Positions 10,946 to 20,934 of a stretch of 64,000 nucleotides of DNA are shown here, piece after piece; within the stretch, counting starts at the first letter, position 1; each line of letters starts with the position of its first letter. The position numbers were made by a program, and so were the translations under genes. Under the pieces are notes generated by a model that worked only from the letters and a program-made list of their open reading frames with translations, searched no databases and was not told where the DNA came from. Source of the DNA: Termitomyces sp. T153 (Eukaryota; Basidiomycota; Agaricomycetes; Agaricales; Lyophyllaceae); NCBI GenBank assembly GCA_018296165.2, contig JACKQL020000051.1, positions 248,001-312,000 on the forward strand. The letters are read 5' to 3'.

Positions 10946-13850
10946 GCACTCTCTGTGACAGATCAAGGTGCAGAAGCTGGCAGGTGCAGGATCATCATGA
11001 ACTTTGGAAACCCCAACAATGGCTTGCCAACAAAGCTCCTGCAACACACACTTTGCAGGGTTTAGCTCTTGACTAACGACTCTGAACCCCTCTGCCCTTG
11101 CACAAGGAAACAACTCTCAGTCAAGGACCACACTGCCGGAGCACCCAGGAACAGATGCTATATGAAGTAGTCTCTCTGCAATGTCTTAAGCTCACTGATA
11201 CCTTCCCCAAGAAGCAAGCAGCACCCCTATCACCATCCACCCTGAATCAACATTGAAGGGATGCTGCAACCCCCAACAACAAATCAACATCAAAAGAAAT
11301 GCTGCCTTGACTCATGACAAGCAAGGACATCCCATGCCCCCACCTCCACCATAGAAGATGCCACCCCACCCCCACTATCAACCACCTGGCAAAATCTCGA
11401 GCATGGAATGCCCTTTTCTCCAAATCCTGCAAGGCACCATGCAAACAACTCTACCTGCAAAGGATCAATTAGAGCAATGAAGATACATGCTTTGACTCTG
11501 CCATGGGAGTCACCACCCTGCCATCACCCTGTTCCACCAACAAAAATCAATCCTCCAACAAAGAATAAACTCCAGACTCTTGAAGCAGTCTCCCCTGAAA
11601 CCCACAATGCCCCAGGCAACTAAACCACATCTGATGGAGATTGACCCAGATGCCAAGAATGACAAATGGCTTCTCCAACTCCATCCTGACAATCAAGGGA
11701 CCAATGATGCCCTCCAAAGAAGCAGTACTCTTTCCCCTGATCAGAAACCTAGCTGATTGCCCTACAGTGCCAAGACCTATCTCCACATCCATTCATAGTG
11801 ACCTCTAAACCACTCTGGAGCATGAATGAAGAATTGCCCTAACCCCACCATGACCCCTCTTAGAGTCCAAACTAATGCCCCCCTGCAACTAACTTCTCCA
11901 CTGCCCTCCAGCCATTGTGAATAACCATCCCCCCCCAACACAGCTAAATACTTCACACAAAGGAACAATGGCCCAACTCACCCAAGCCCTTGGAAGGCAG
12001 CTAGACCTGCTCCTCTTATCCAAGCATGACTCTGGGAACCACCACCCATATGCAACAACTCCACTACTCAGTGGTAATGTCCATTAAATGTCTGCTTATT
12101 GTGCTGACTTGAATAAAGAGGAAAACCCCATTCTGGAGCTTCCCCTTTGACTTGCATCACCTCCAACACAACCCTGCCAACAAGTCAAGACTCAACCCCA
12201 CCCCCCACCTTGACTCTGGACCCCTGGTTCTTGCACTGGAAATAACAGACTGACAAAATATGCCCCAGACCCCTTTTCCTGCCCTGTACCACCTCCAAAG
12301 TCAACTCTGTTGACAAACCACCCACCAAACAACCCTCATGCTAACCCTGGACTGCTAACTCCTACTCCAAAGGAAGAAGCAAAGTCCCAAGCTCACCCAA
12401 ACCAGTCCTGCCCCACCCCACTAAAACCAAGAGAGCTCTGCCAGCAAAGTCAACACTTCACCAACCTCACATTGCTTCTGCTGCCAGCTCTGCCCTGGAA
12501 AGGGACAAAAACCACTGCCTGAAGCCTGAGCTCACCCCCGAACCAACCCCACCTTGGCCTGCCAAACCTATGAGAGCTCTGCCAGCAAGAAGGGACAAAG
12601 ACCCACCAAACCTCATGCCATCTCCATTTGCTAGCTCCACCCTGGGAAGGAATAAAGACCCACCAACCCTCACACTGTCCCTATTTGCTGGCTCCGCCCT
12701 GGGAAGGGACAAAAACCCACCAACCCTTGCACTGCCTCCTTTTCACTGGCCCTGCACAACTCTGCCAACAGGCTAGCAACTCTTAGGCCCTCAATATGAT
12801 CCTCAACACAGCTCTGCCAAGAAGCCAGCAGCCCCAGACCCCTAAAACAACTTCAACCCACACACTACCACCTGCCCTGACCCCCAGCAATCTGCAGGAT
12901 GACAACTCCAAACTCCTCTCTTGCCCTGAAGCACCTCTGCCAGAAAGAACCAATCACCAACCAAATCCCACACTGCCTCTGCTAAAGGAAGCATCTCCCA
13001 ATACAACCCCAGTAGCACTCCAAGCTCTAGAGAACACCAGAAATATATAAGACTCCTCTATCCATCTCTGGACTCACCTTTGGCCAGGGACAAAGAAGAA
13101 TGTCACGTAGGCAGCCTAGAACCTATGAGCCCCAACCCCTAACTAGAAAAAACTCATTGAAACTGATCACTCTGAACTCTGCCCCCTCACCTATAACACT
13201 CTGGAGTGTAGCAAAACCCTGACCTCACATGCCCTTCACTAAACACAATACTCTGGAAGCTTGACAAACCCCCACCATGCACAACTCCACTGAAAAGCGA
13301 ACCTCTAAACACCACCAACCAAGAGATTGCAACACATACCCTAAGGAAATACCTCTGCCTCCATGCTAATCCAATTCACAGCATAGCTGGCACATAAAAC
13401 AGTCCTCTGCTAACTTACCACAAGAGCAGCCCCACTCTGGGAACTCAACTGCTATGCCACCAAGGACTTTTGCCTTTGACTAGCCCAGCCCCCAAGGATG
13501 GACTTCACCCCATCACTCTGCCACCCCCCCTCCATCATCAAAAAAGGACCTCTGCCGCCTCTGCTAGCCATGCCAGCATAAAGGACTCCCCTCCACCACC
13601 TCTGCCATTGTCAAAAGGGACCTCTGCCACCCTGCTAGCCATGCTGGCACAAGAAAAAACCAAAGCTGCCAGCTGCCATCAAGCACACTTCAAAGGCCTG
13701 AGAACAACCCCTACAACCTCAGTCCAAAACCCTGAAGGATCAAGCCCAACAATGCTGCCTGCCAATGCCCCAAGACACAACAGAACTCCACAGGAAGGCT
13801 TCCAATATCTCTGCCAAGCCTTGGGACCCTCTCCTACAATGCTTTGCTAA
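10946..13850. other. CpG-depleted, C-rich low-complexity repeat DNA
   Basis: About 10930-11060 matches, in reverse orientation, 51360-51480 (part of a Gypsy pol remnant). After that the + strand is C-rich and dominated by CCACC, CTGCC and CCTC words. Frames read as Pro/Ser/Thr/Leu-rich strings without domains. The tail near 13860 resumes homology with the 3' region of the family 1 Gypsy element, so the middle may be an expanded or rearranged part of that old copy. No gene is supported. Confidence 0.45.
12592..12755 (+). repeat. 57-bp minisatellite, three units
   Basis: Units start at 12592, 12649 and 12706, exactly 57 bases apart. Each opens with a GG(G/A)A(C/T)AAAGACCCACCAA-like motif. The period is 19 codons, and all units read in one frame as R-(D/N)-K-(D/N)-PP... 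repeats ending LG. The third unit degrades at its end. Confidence 0.8.
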
Positions 13851-14079
13851 GTCCTAACAACTCTGGAACTAGCCAACACAGACAGCACCAGTGGGCTTAA
13901 CCCCCACTGCTGGACTTACTAGGGATTCAACTCCCACCAGTACCCCTGTGTGTTTTCACTTACTTCACTCCTCACACAAGCTAAAACTCACTACACACAC
14001 TTAGGAGCATTGACCAAGATAAATTTTTAGATTATATATAAGGGAGTCCAAGACAGTACATGATGGGACTCCAAATAAC

Positions 14080-15737
14080 AAGAAAGTGGCAGCAGACCAC
14101 TCCCTCACTCCCTCCCCTCCTCTGGAGCTCCCCCTCTTCCCTCTTCCCCAATCTCCAAGTCCACCTCCATCTGCACTTGGACCACTGCCAGGACCTCCAC
14201 AAGCCCTGGTAATGCCTCCCCTGCATCTGCTGCCACCTCCCACTATGACCCCGGGGCCACCACATTTTGCTGCCAATGCCCCACCAACAACCTCCCCATC
14301 CTTACAACCCCTTGCTCCAACTCTGAGGGTCAGTCTGTGGGCATCTGCACCAGCCCATTCTGGATTGATGCAAATGTGGTGGAAGCCCCATTGAAAAGGA
14401 CATGGTGCTCCCACACCTAGCCTGCCCCCAAACTCATTAGCAAGGATTGATGAGGACACTTATGTAGAATGCCCACTCACCCCAAGGCTGCCTTGCTGAT
14501 CAGCCACTCCTCCCTCTGCCTTGCAGCTTCCACCTCTGCCTATGGTGTGCCCCCTTCTGACAATACCTGCCACCCCTCTGCCTCCCCTGCAGACTGTGCC
14601 TCCAACTGAGACAGGCACTCCTACAGACCCTGCACTTCCAATGACCTTGCTGTAGCCATCTGCACTGCTGTGTCATAATCCCATTGCACCACATCCCTCT
14701 CCCTCCATGCCATGTCACAGTCCTCCCCTGCCCTCTGAAGCTCCCCCTCTTGCACCGTCAATGCTGTCATTAAAGCCTTCACCTGTCAATGAAGAAATAC
14801 CTCTGTGATTGAAGGCATGGGCTTTAGAGAACTTGAAGGTTGTTCCAATGGCACGCCTGAGCCAGAAGAGTAGATATGAGGCCCTGGGAGACCCACCATT
14901 ACTGCCTCACTCCATGGCCTCTTGCTGGGCCCTACCTCTGGCAGTGGGGAGGCTCTCTGCTTCCCCTTGTTCCCTGCCACTGGTGCCCTCTCCCTTCTTC
15001 TACTCTACAGGGGTCCCACCTTCTCTGCCAACTGCCCTGTACTTCACTCTCCCTTCAGACCTGACCCCTGCCCTGATGTCCTCACCTTCTGCACATCACC
15101 CAGCTGACCCTGCACCTACCCCTCCTTCCACCCCTGCTCTGCGGCAACACAGGCCGCCTGCCAATCCAACAAGATTGAGCACTTCTCATGCCTCACATGG
15201 CATGGAAGGCAAACTGAAGTATTGTGATGAGAGCCCATGGAGGGCTCGTTAAACTCACAGAGTTCACCTCACCAAGTGCAGAGGGTACACTAGAACAGCT
15301 AATTGGCAAAACTCAATGTGGACAGGCTCAAAAACTTACCGAGGCCTCATTTTGACACCACTCCAATGTTGGGGGACCCCATGCCCACCCCAATGCCCTT
15401 GCAAATACTTCTGCTATCACCTCTGCCTGCAGAACCCTCTGAGACTCTAGAACCCCCTCAATGTCCCCCACCACCAAACTTGGTCTTGTGAGACAGGTTC
15501 AACTAACCTGCCCCAAGCCCCCAGATGAACCCGCCACTGCCACAGACAATTCTGCCATGCTTTTAGTCTCTTTGGGAAAGCAGGAGTAAGGGACTTATAA
15601 CTATGGTACATGGCGCTGATCCAACACTGATGCTCAAATTCTTCCTGCTTGCTGTCATACTCCATCAGCTTGCCCATGCAATTGTTGGAGGAGGACAAGG
15701 GGGCAGAGGAACTAGACAAATAGGCTGAAGAAGACAT
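14080..15737 (-). pseudogene. Antisense accessory gene of family 1, old copy C
   Basis: On the minus strand the ATG is at 15737, followed by a Ser-rich start (MSSSAYLSSSSAPLSSSN) like copy B's MSSSTYSPAASPSPS. After a TCTAG acceptor, exon 2 starts at 15289 with C-x2-C-x6-C-x15-C-x2-C-x6-C. All six cysteines and the GE(L)CEF and SVCLPC words are kept. Near 14980-14786 the basic KGKQRASPLPEVGPSKR block matches copies A and B. Exon 3 is recognisable to about 14080 but frameshifted. At least one cluster-internal TGA shows it is dead. Cysteine spacing identical to copies A and B despite strong decay elsewhere is the main support for a real gene in the family. Confidence 0.7.
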
Positions 15738-15954
15738 GATGGAAAAGATTTTTTGGAGCCTCAGAGTATGTCCAAGCCTTTTAATTGATTGGAAAGAACC
15801 CCTGATGAGCAGCAGCCATGCTTCAACTTCATCTCCCATGCCACCATCACTCACTGCAATTTGATCAATATTACTTGGCTTTGATTCCTGTGCCCCTACT
15901 GATCCCCAACCTGTGCCCCATGTCTCAAAGGTCTCAACACTGAAGGGGGGGTGA

Positions 15955-17120
15955 TGTCATGACCTGTTCTCTGGACCCCTACACATTGCCTCCAACCCTC
16001 CCGCTCCTCCAGAGCCTCCCCCAACACCCCATCAAACTTCCCCAACTATTGTCTACCCTCTGCGCCCATTCCAGCTAACTCCGACACCTCTCTGGCTAAC
16101 TATGATGGCCCCCTGGCCAGCTCCAACATCTTCACTGCAGCCACCAATGCTTCCCCTGGATCTCCTGAGCCCTGAAACCATCCCCCACCATTCCTGACTC
16201 TATCACACATCATTGACTCACTACCCTGGTTCCTTAGACCCACTCTGAAGTATCATAACAACCTCAGGATGGCTTGCATTCCCAATTAATCCCATCAATA
16301 TATCAACACAGCCCACCCCCTGATCACAACTGACACCCGTCAACTCCACCAAGCTCTGCCAAGTTCCACTGCCATAGCCAATGTCCCCCAGAGCTCCCTA
16401 GTAGTTAGTATATAAGTTGTAGAGTAGCTCTTTGTACTCCAGTCTTGATATTACCTATTGCTTAAAGTTACCTATGGTCTGATTGCTTCTCTCTTGTGTT
16501 TCATGTTCCATGTTACATTTCTCTTTATCTCAGTCTCCCAGTCTTGTTTTGTCTCTATTCCATCATTGTTCCCATTATTGTTTCATATCTCTGCCTGAAT
16601 CTATTTTCATTCTCATCTCAATCTCATCTTGACTCCATTTCATTCTGTTCAGCTCTGTCTCATCTTGTTTGATCTGTTCTGCCTATCATGTTCAAGTCTT
16701 TTCCAACCCTAACACCTTTATGAACCCCATGCTTACAGTTACAAACATCAACACATTCTTTTAACCAACTCTGGACCTTGCTACATGCTCAGCTCTGAAC
16801 TCCATCAACTTCCATTGATCCCCCATCAAGCTCTGGCTCCACTCCCATCACTCATGTAGCCTCTGCTTCCTTTGCACCTACAAAACTTGCTTATAGACTT
16901 GTACCTGGTGCCCTGCCAAGTCCAACCCTTTCCCCACAACCCATTCCCCACTCCTCTGGACCACCTTGGACTTGCTCAGATCACTTCCCACCCCTTATCC
17001 TTGCAAGCCCCCTGTGTTTAGGACTTCTCCAAGTGCCCAGTCGTCAGTGCAGGGAATCATGTCTGCCTAGTAAGGATTTGCCCAGTGCAGCTGAGCCCCT
17101 ATAGTCAGTGGAACCTGACA
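15955..17120 (+). repeat. Family 1 LTR (3' LTR of copy C)
   Basis: It starts TGTCATGACC and ends GGAACCTGACA, as in all family 1 LTRs. It contains a TATATAAG box at about 16410 and, about 30 bases downstream, AGTCTTGATATTA, the predicted RNA 5' end. It is preceded by a polypurine tract, which marks it as a 3' LTR. It is 1166 bp, longer than the LTRs of copies A and B. Confidence 0.85.
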
Positions 17121-18185
17121 CTTGCCAACATTAATGACAGCATAGCTGGATCACTCCAAGTCCAGCAGGGCCTGACAAGCCCTGAGAGTCAGGATGATGT
17201 GACTCTTGGCAAGGCCATCCTCAAGATGGCCCATGTGCTGCAACTACAGGATCAGTCTGACAGAGAGTTTCTCTGTCAGATCCATGTGCTGCAACTACAG
17301 GATTGGTCTGACAGAGAGTTTCTCTGTCAGATCCAAGTCCTGTATGGCAAAGACAAGCTCTTTGCTGAAATCATGAGTTGGCCAAAGAACTACAAGTCCT
17401 TCAGGCTGGAGGACAAACTCATTTGGACTACTAATCTCATGGACCACAAGTGTTGTGTATACCTCATGAACAAGAGATAGTGACCCAACTACTCAACCAG
17501 GCACATTGCATAGTTGGGCATTTTGGTGCTCAGAAAACAACAGAATATATCTATTGTTGGTACTAGTAGCCAACTGTGGTTGCAGACATGCAAGTGTTCT
17601 GTACCACCTGTCAACTGTGTCAGTGGATGAAAGGGAGCAATTAGCTCTCTTCAGGAAAACTATATTCTCTGCCTGTGCCAGTGAAGCCATGGAACTCAAT
17701 AGGAATGGACTTCATAGGTCCTTTCAAAGATTATAATTACCTATGGATAGTCATTTGTTGTATAATGAGCATAGTACACTTGATACCCATGCACACAACC
17801 ATCACAGCCTTGCAGCTGTCATGGATTTACATGAGAGAGATTGTGAGACTACATGGTCTCCTGAGCTCTATTGTCAGTGACTGAGACTCAAAGTTCATAT
17901 TAAAATGGCAGCATGAATTACACAAATTGTTAGGAGCACAGCTCCTAATGTCTACCTTGTCCAATCTGCAGACAGATGGACAAACTGAATGTGCCAATAG
18001 GAAGTTCAGTCAGATTTTGTGCACTGTAGTGCACCCAGATCAGAAAGACTGGCTAGGTTGAATTGACCTAATGGAATTTGCAATTAATGCAAGTATATCT
18101 GAGAAAATGAAGTATGCACTGTTTGAGTTGAACAGTGGATATATGCTGTCAATGATCAGAGAGATTAGGTCAGACTCTGTGATTT
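17121..18185 (+). pseudogene. pol: Old Gypsy pol remnant (RNase H/integrase part)
   Basis: It was interrupted by copy C's 3' LTR at its left edge. Readable parts are the spacer before integrase (LYGKDKLFAEIMSW...), then an integrase core frame starting PWNSIGMDFIGPF, with VRLHGLLSSIVSD and LQTDGQTECANR (near 17960) following the standard Gypsy integrase pattern around the catalytic Asp/Asp/Glu. Stops and shifts are frequent. The same spacer occurs in reverse at 50990-51350, so two relics of one family flank the nest. A 51-bp exact-phase tandem duplication lies inside (17231-17332). Confidence 0.8.
17231..17332 (+). repeat. 51-bp tandem duplication containing a hairpin
   Basis: Two copies of 51 bases (17 codons, reading VLQLQD(Q/W)SDREFLCQI) lie head to tail and differ at a few bases. 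Each ends with GACAGAGAGTTTCTCTGTC, an inverted repeat able to form an 8-bp stem. The period keeps the reading frame. Confidence 0.8.
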
Positions 18186-18516
18186 CCTGGATTGGGCAAG
18201 AGTGTAGGTGGGGTTGCCCAGGTTTAATTTGGGCCATAGATCTCAACCTTATCGTTATCTCGTTTTCTCTTTCATCTTATCTTGTGCCATTCTCTTTGTC
18301 TCTTCAGCTTTGACCTTCCCATTGTCTCTTTCATGTATATAAACCCACAAGCGCACCTGCAAGCCCTCATCATCTCACACTGCACTCACAGGTAGGTCTC
18401 ACTTCTTACTACCTTCATTGTCTCACACTGCGCTTGCAGATTTGCTGGCTAGAATTAGATCATTCTTTGCATGTTTGCATCTAATCTAATCACATTGCCA
18501 CTTCGGACATCAGTGC

Positions 18517-18918
18517 ATGAGCAGTTCCTCAAGGAACAATCCTGCCCTACCTCCTTGCTCCTCAAATGGCTGTTTCTTACGTTCCACTCCATTGCTGATC
18601 CCAAGCCCTACCCCTCCCATGACTGATTTGTCAACTGCCGTCTCCGTCAATGCGTTCAATTCTTTGAGCGTGTCCATGTCTGATCTCACCAATTTAGTCA
18701 AAGACATGGCACTCAGAATGGGCCCAGCCACAAGTGCGCCAACCCCCTCACCTGCTGCACCTCTCACCACAATGCCTGCAGAGTTTGTGCCACCAATTAT
18801 GGCAGCAGCAGCTAACAGTACGTCTCTTACTGCCCCTACTTCACTTCATGCCTGTTTCCCCAATGTTGAGGCGGCAGTCATCATGGCAATCATAATGCAC
18901 AAATTCAAGGTGACCGAC
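18517..18918 (+). pseudogene. DIRS ORF1 (gag-like), N-terminal fragment
   Basis: It starts MSSSSRNNPALPP and is rich in Ser, Pro, Ala and Thr. It ends in HKFKVTD exactly at the copy A insertion site, where it resumes at 28840 as LHKLDPTNHDKEVTYTFNG in the same frame. It was open until disrupted by copy A. The exact role is not known; in DIRS elements this ORF is thought to be structural. Confidence 0.75.
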
Positions 18919-19243
18919 TGTCAGGTTCCGCTGATGACGGGGGCTCAGTACACTGGCGAGTCCTTACTAGGCGGACACGATGTCCTGTGCTTATAACCAG
19001 GCACCCGGAGTTGGAGCGGAGGTGGGAAGGCTTGCGAGGGGGTTCTAGGGAAAATGGCCCGAGCAAGTCCTGAATGGCCCAGAGAAGTCTAAGACCGAAG
19101 GTATTGGTCGTTGACCCAGAGCAGGTGTCAGGGCTAGTTTATGGGTGTGCAAATAGATTGCAGGGTGAGTGGGGGCTTCTCGAGTGATGGGGGCGGGGCC
19201 GGAGTTGGATAGGGGGTTACCCGGGCTTGATGGGTCCCAGGGC
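18919..19243 (-). repeat. Copy A 3' LTR, truncated
   Basis: It matches 27839 to about 28163 of the 5' LTR almost base for base, then stops after GGGTCCCAGGGCC. The next base belongs to exon 1 of the antisense gene. It retains only the R/U5-side third, about 325 of 996 bases. Confidence 0.9.
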
Positions 19244-20708
19244 CATCGTCTGGCATGGACGTGATGCAGCCACTGGGAGGCGTGGCCCCTTCTACGCGCT
19301 CCAAGTCTGGCATTTGTCTGGGGGTGGTCCGGCTTGTTTCAGAGGGTTTGAGGGTGGTACAGGCGGAGGTGACGCCGGAGCAGTTTGCCAAGGTGGTGGG
19401 TCGGGCGAGGGGTCCCCCCACCTTCAAGTGGTGTCAGGCGGCGGCCCCAGTGAGTGGTTACTTAGCTTTATGTTTCCCGGACTAACATGCCCCTGCAGTG
19501 TGCGTCTTGCACCCGACGAGGGGAACAGTGTGAATTTGAGGTGCCTGCATCGGGGGTACAGCGGGACACGTCAGTGTGCCTTCCATGCCGTTCACAGCAT
19601 GAGAAGTGCTCTGTCACCCTGAGTTGGCATGCCACCTGTGTCGTGGCGGAGCAGGGGTGGGATTGAGATTGGGTTGCAGCGCAACTAGAGGAAGGGCAGA
19701 AGGGCAGGGTGTCGGGGAGGGGCTCCAGGGCTGGGGAAGGGGAATGGGTTAGTGCGCCTGCTATGAAGGTGGGGCCCCTGCGGGGTGGACGGAGGGAGGG
19801 GGCCCCTTCCACGCAGGAGAAAGGGAAACGGAGAGCGTCCCCTTCACCCGAGGCGGGTCCCAGTAAGCGGGTGTGGGGCGAGCAGGTAATGGGGGGCCCC
19901 CCTGGTTCTGCGGTATACTCCCCTACATCTGGAGCCCCTGTTGAGCAGTCCGCAGATAGGTCGTGGTCAGTTGCGGAGGCCTTTCTGCGGCGTCGGGTAG
20001 AGAGCTTAGAATGGTCGTTGGTCGCACGTGAGGAGAGGGACGGGGCTCGACGGGAGCTGGACGGGGTTCGGAGGGAACGGGACTTGGCGTGGAAGGACAA
20101 GGACATCACCGTGGGGACTGCTGCAGAGCAATTGTCTCATCTGCAGGAGTTGGAGGTGTGGATGGTGCATTTGCAGGTGCGGGCAGAGGCGGCAGAGGTG
20201 GTGATGCAGTAGGCAGGAGGCTCAGGGGCATGGGAGAATCAGCAGGGTTCCAGCGCTGGGGAAGTCTGGGTGGCGGCAGAGAGGGTGCGGTGGCGGGAGG
20301 AATGGCTTGCCAATGAGGTGGCCTCGGGCCAGCAAGGAGTGCTTCGTGAGTGGTTTCCTCGCTTCCCGTCTCCTAAGCACTGATTCCATTTCCATAGACT
20401 GGGCCAGGGAGCATTGCATCCTTCTCAATGGAGTGTCGGCAGCGCTGGGGTCCATTCATGATGGGTTGGCAAGGATGCCTGGGGACCTTCCGCCAGAGTT
20501 GGGTCAAGGGGTTACGCAGATGGGGCGTCTGTTGGCAGGGCATCGGCGGAGGGCGATGGCAGACCCCGGAGCATAGTGGGAGATGACGACGGACATGGGG
20601 GAACCGCTTCCCGGGCAACCCAAGGTTCTGGCAATGGTAGTGGCGCAGTTGGAAGTGTTCATGGTGGGAAGGGTAGCGGGGTTAGGGTTGGAGGAGGAGG
20701 AGGGGTGA
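19244..20708 (+). pseudogene. Antisense accessory gene of family 1, copy A (Zn2Cys6-like, coiled coil)
   Basis: It lies on the strand opposite to the element. Exons are 19244-19449 (5' end deleted), 19499-20345 and 20398-20708. Intron 1 (49 nt, phase 0) has a GTGAGT donor, GACTAAC branch and CTGCAG acceptor. Intron 2 (52 nt, phase 1) has GTGAGT and TCCATAG. Exon 2 opens with CASCTRRGEQCEF, then CLPCRSQHEKC: C-x2-C-x6-C-x15-C-x2-C-x6-C, the spacing of a fungal zinc cluster with a long loop. A basic KGKRRASPSPEAGPSKR block (possible nuclear signal) and an Arg/Glu-rich predicted coiled coil (about 19980-20200) follow. Exon 3 codes a leucine-rich segment shared with copy B. In-frame stops near 19667, 20210 and 20574 mean it is inactive. 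It differs in length from copy B by a multiple of three in exon 2, as expected for coding sequence. Function unknown. Confidence 0.75.
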
Positions 20709-20934
20709 GGGGAACTTGGACCCTGTTGTTGAATTGTTCTCTGTCCATTCTTGTTCGATATGTACATTCACCGCTTGTTGCTATACAGTCTCTGGTCCTT
20801 CTGCTGAGTGTGGGAAGTTTCAGATAGAGCAAGGAGAGGAGTAAGTGAAAACATGCAGGAGAGTACTGGTGGGAGTTGAATCCCTGGTGAACCCAGAGGC
20901 GGGGGTTACGCCCACTACTGCCATCTGTGTTGGG

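Larger units (their letters stand above)
13851..17120 (+). mobile_element. 3' end of an old family 1 Gypsy chromovirus (copy C)
   Basis: The stretch from 13870 matches the region just after the pol stop in copy B (GACGGCATCAGTGGGCGTAA-like). It continues through the antisense accessory gene, a GAAGGGGGGG polypurine tract (about 15942) and the 3' LTR (15955-17120). CpG is almost absent, so it is much older than copies A and B. gag and pol are missing or unrecognisable upstream. The base run after the LTR (CTTGC) enters an unrelated Gypsy pol, the original target. No 5' partner LTR was found. Confidence 0.75.
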
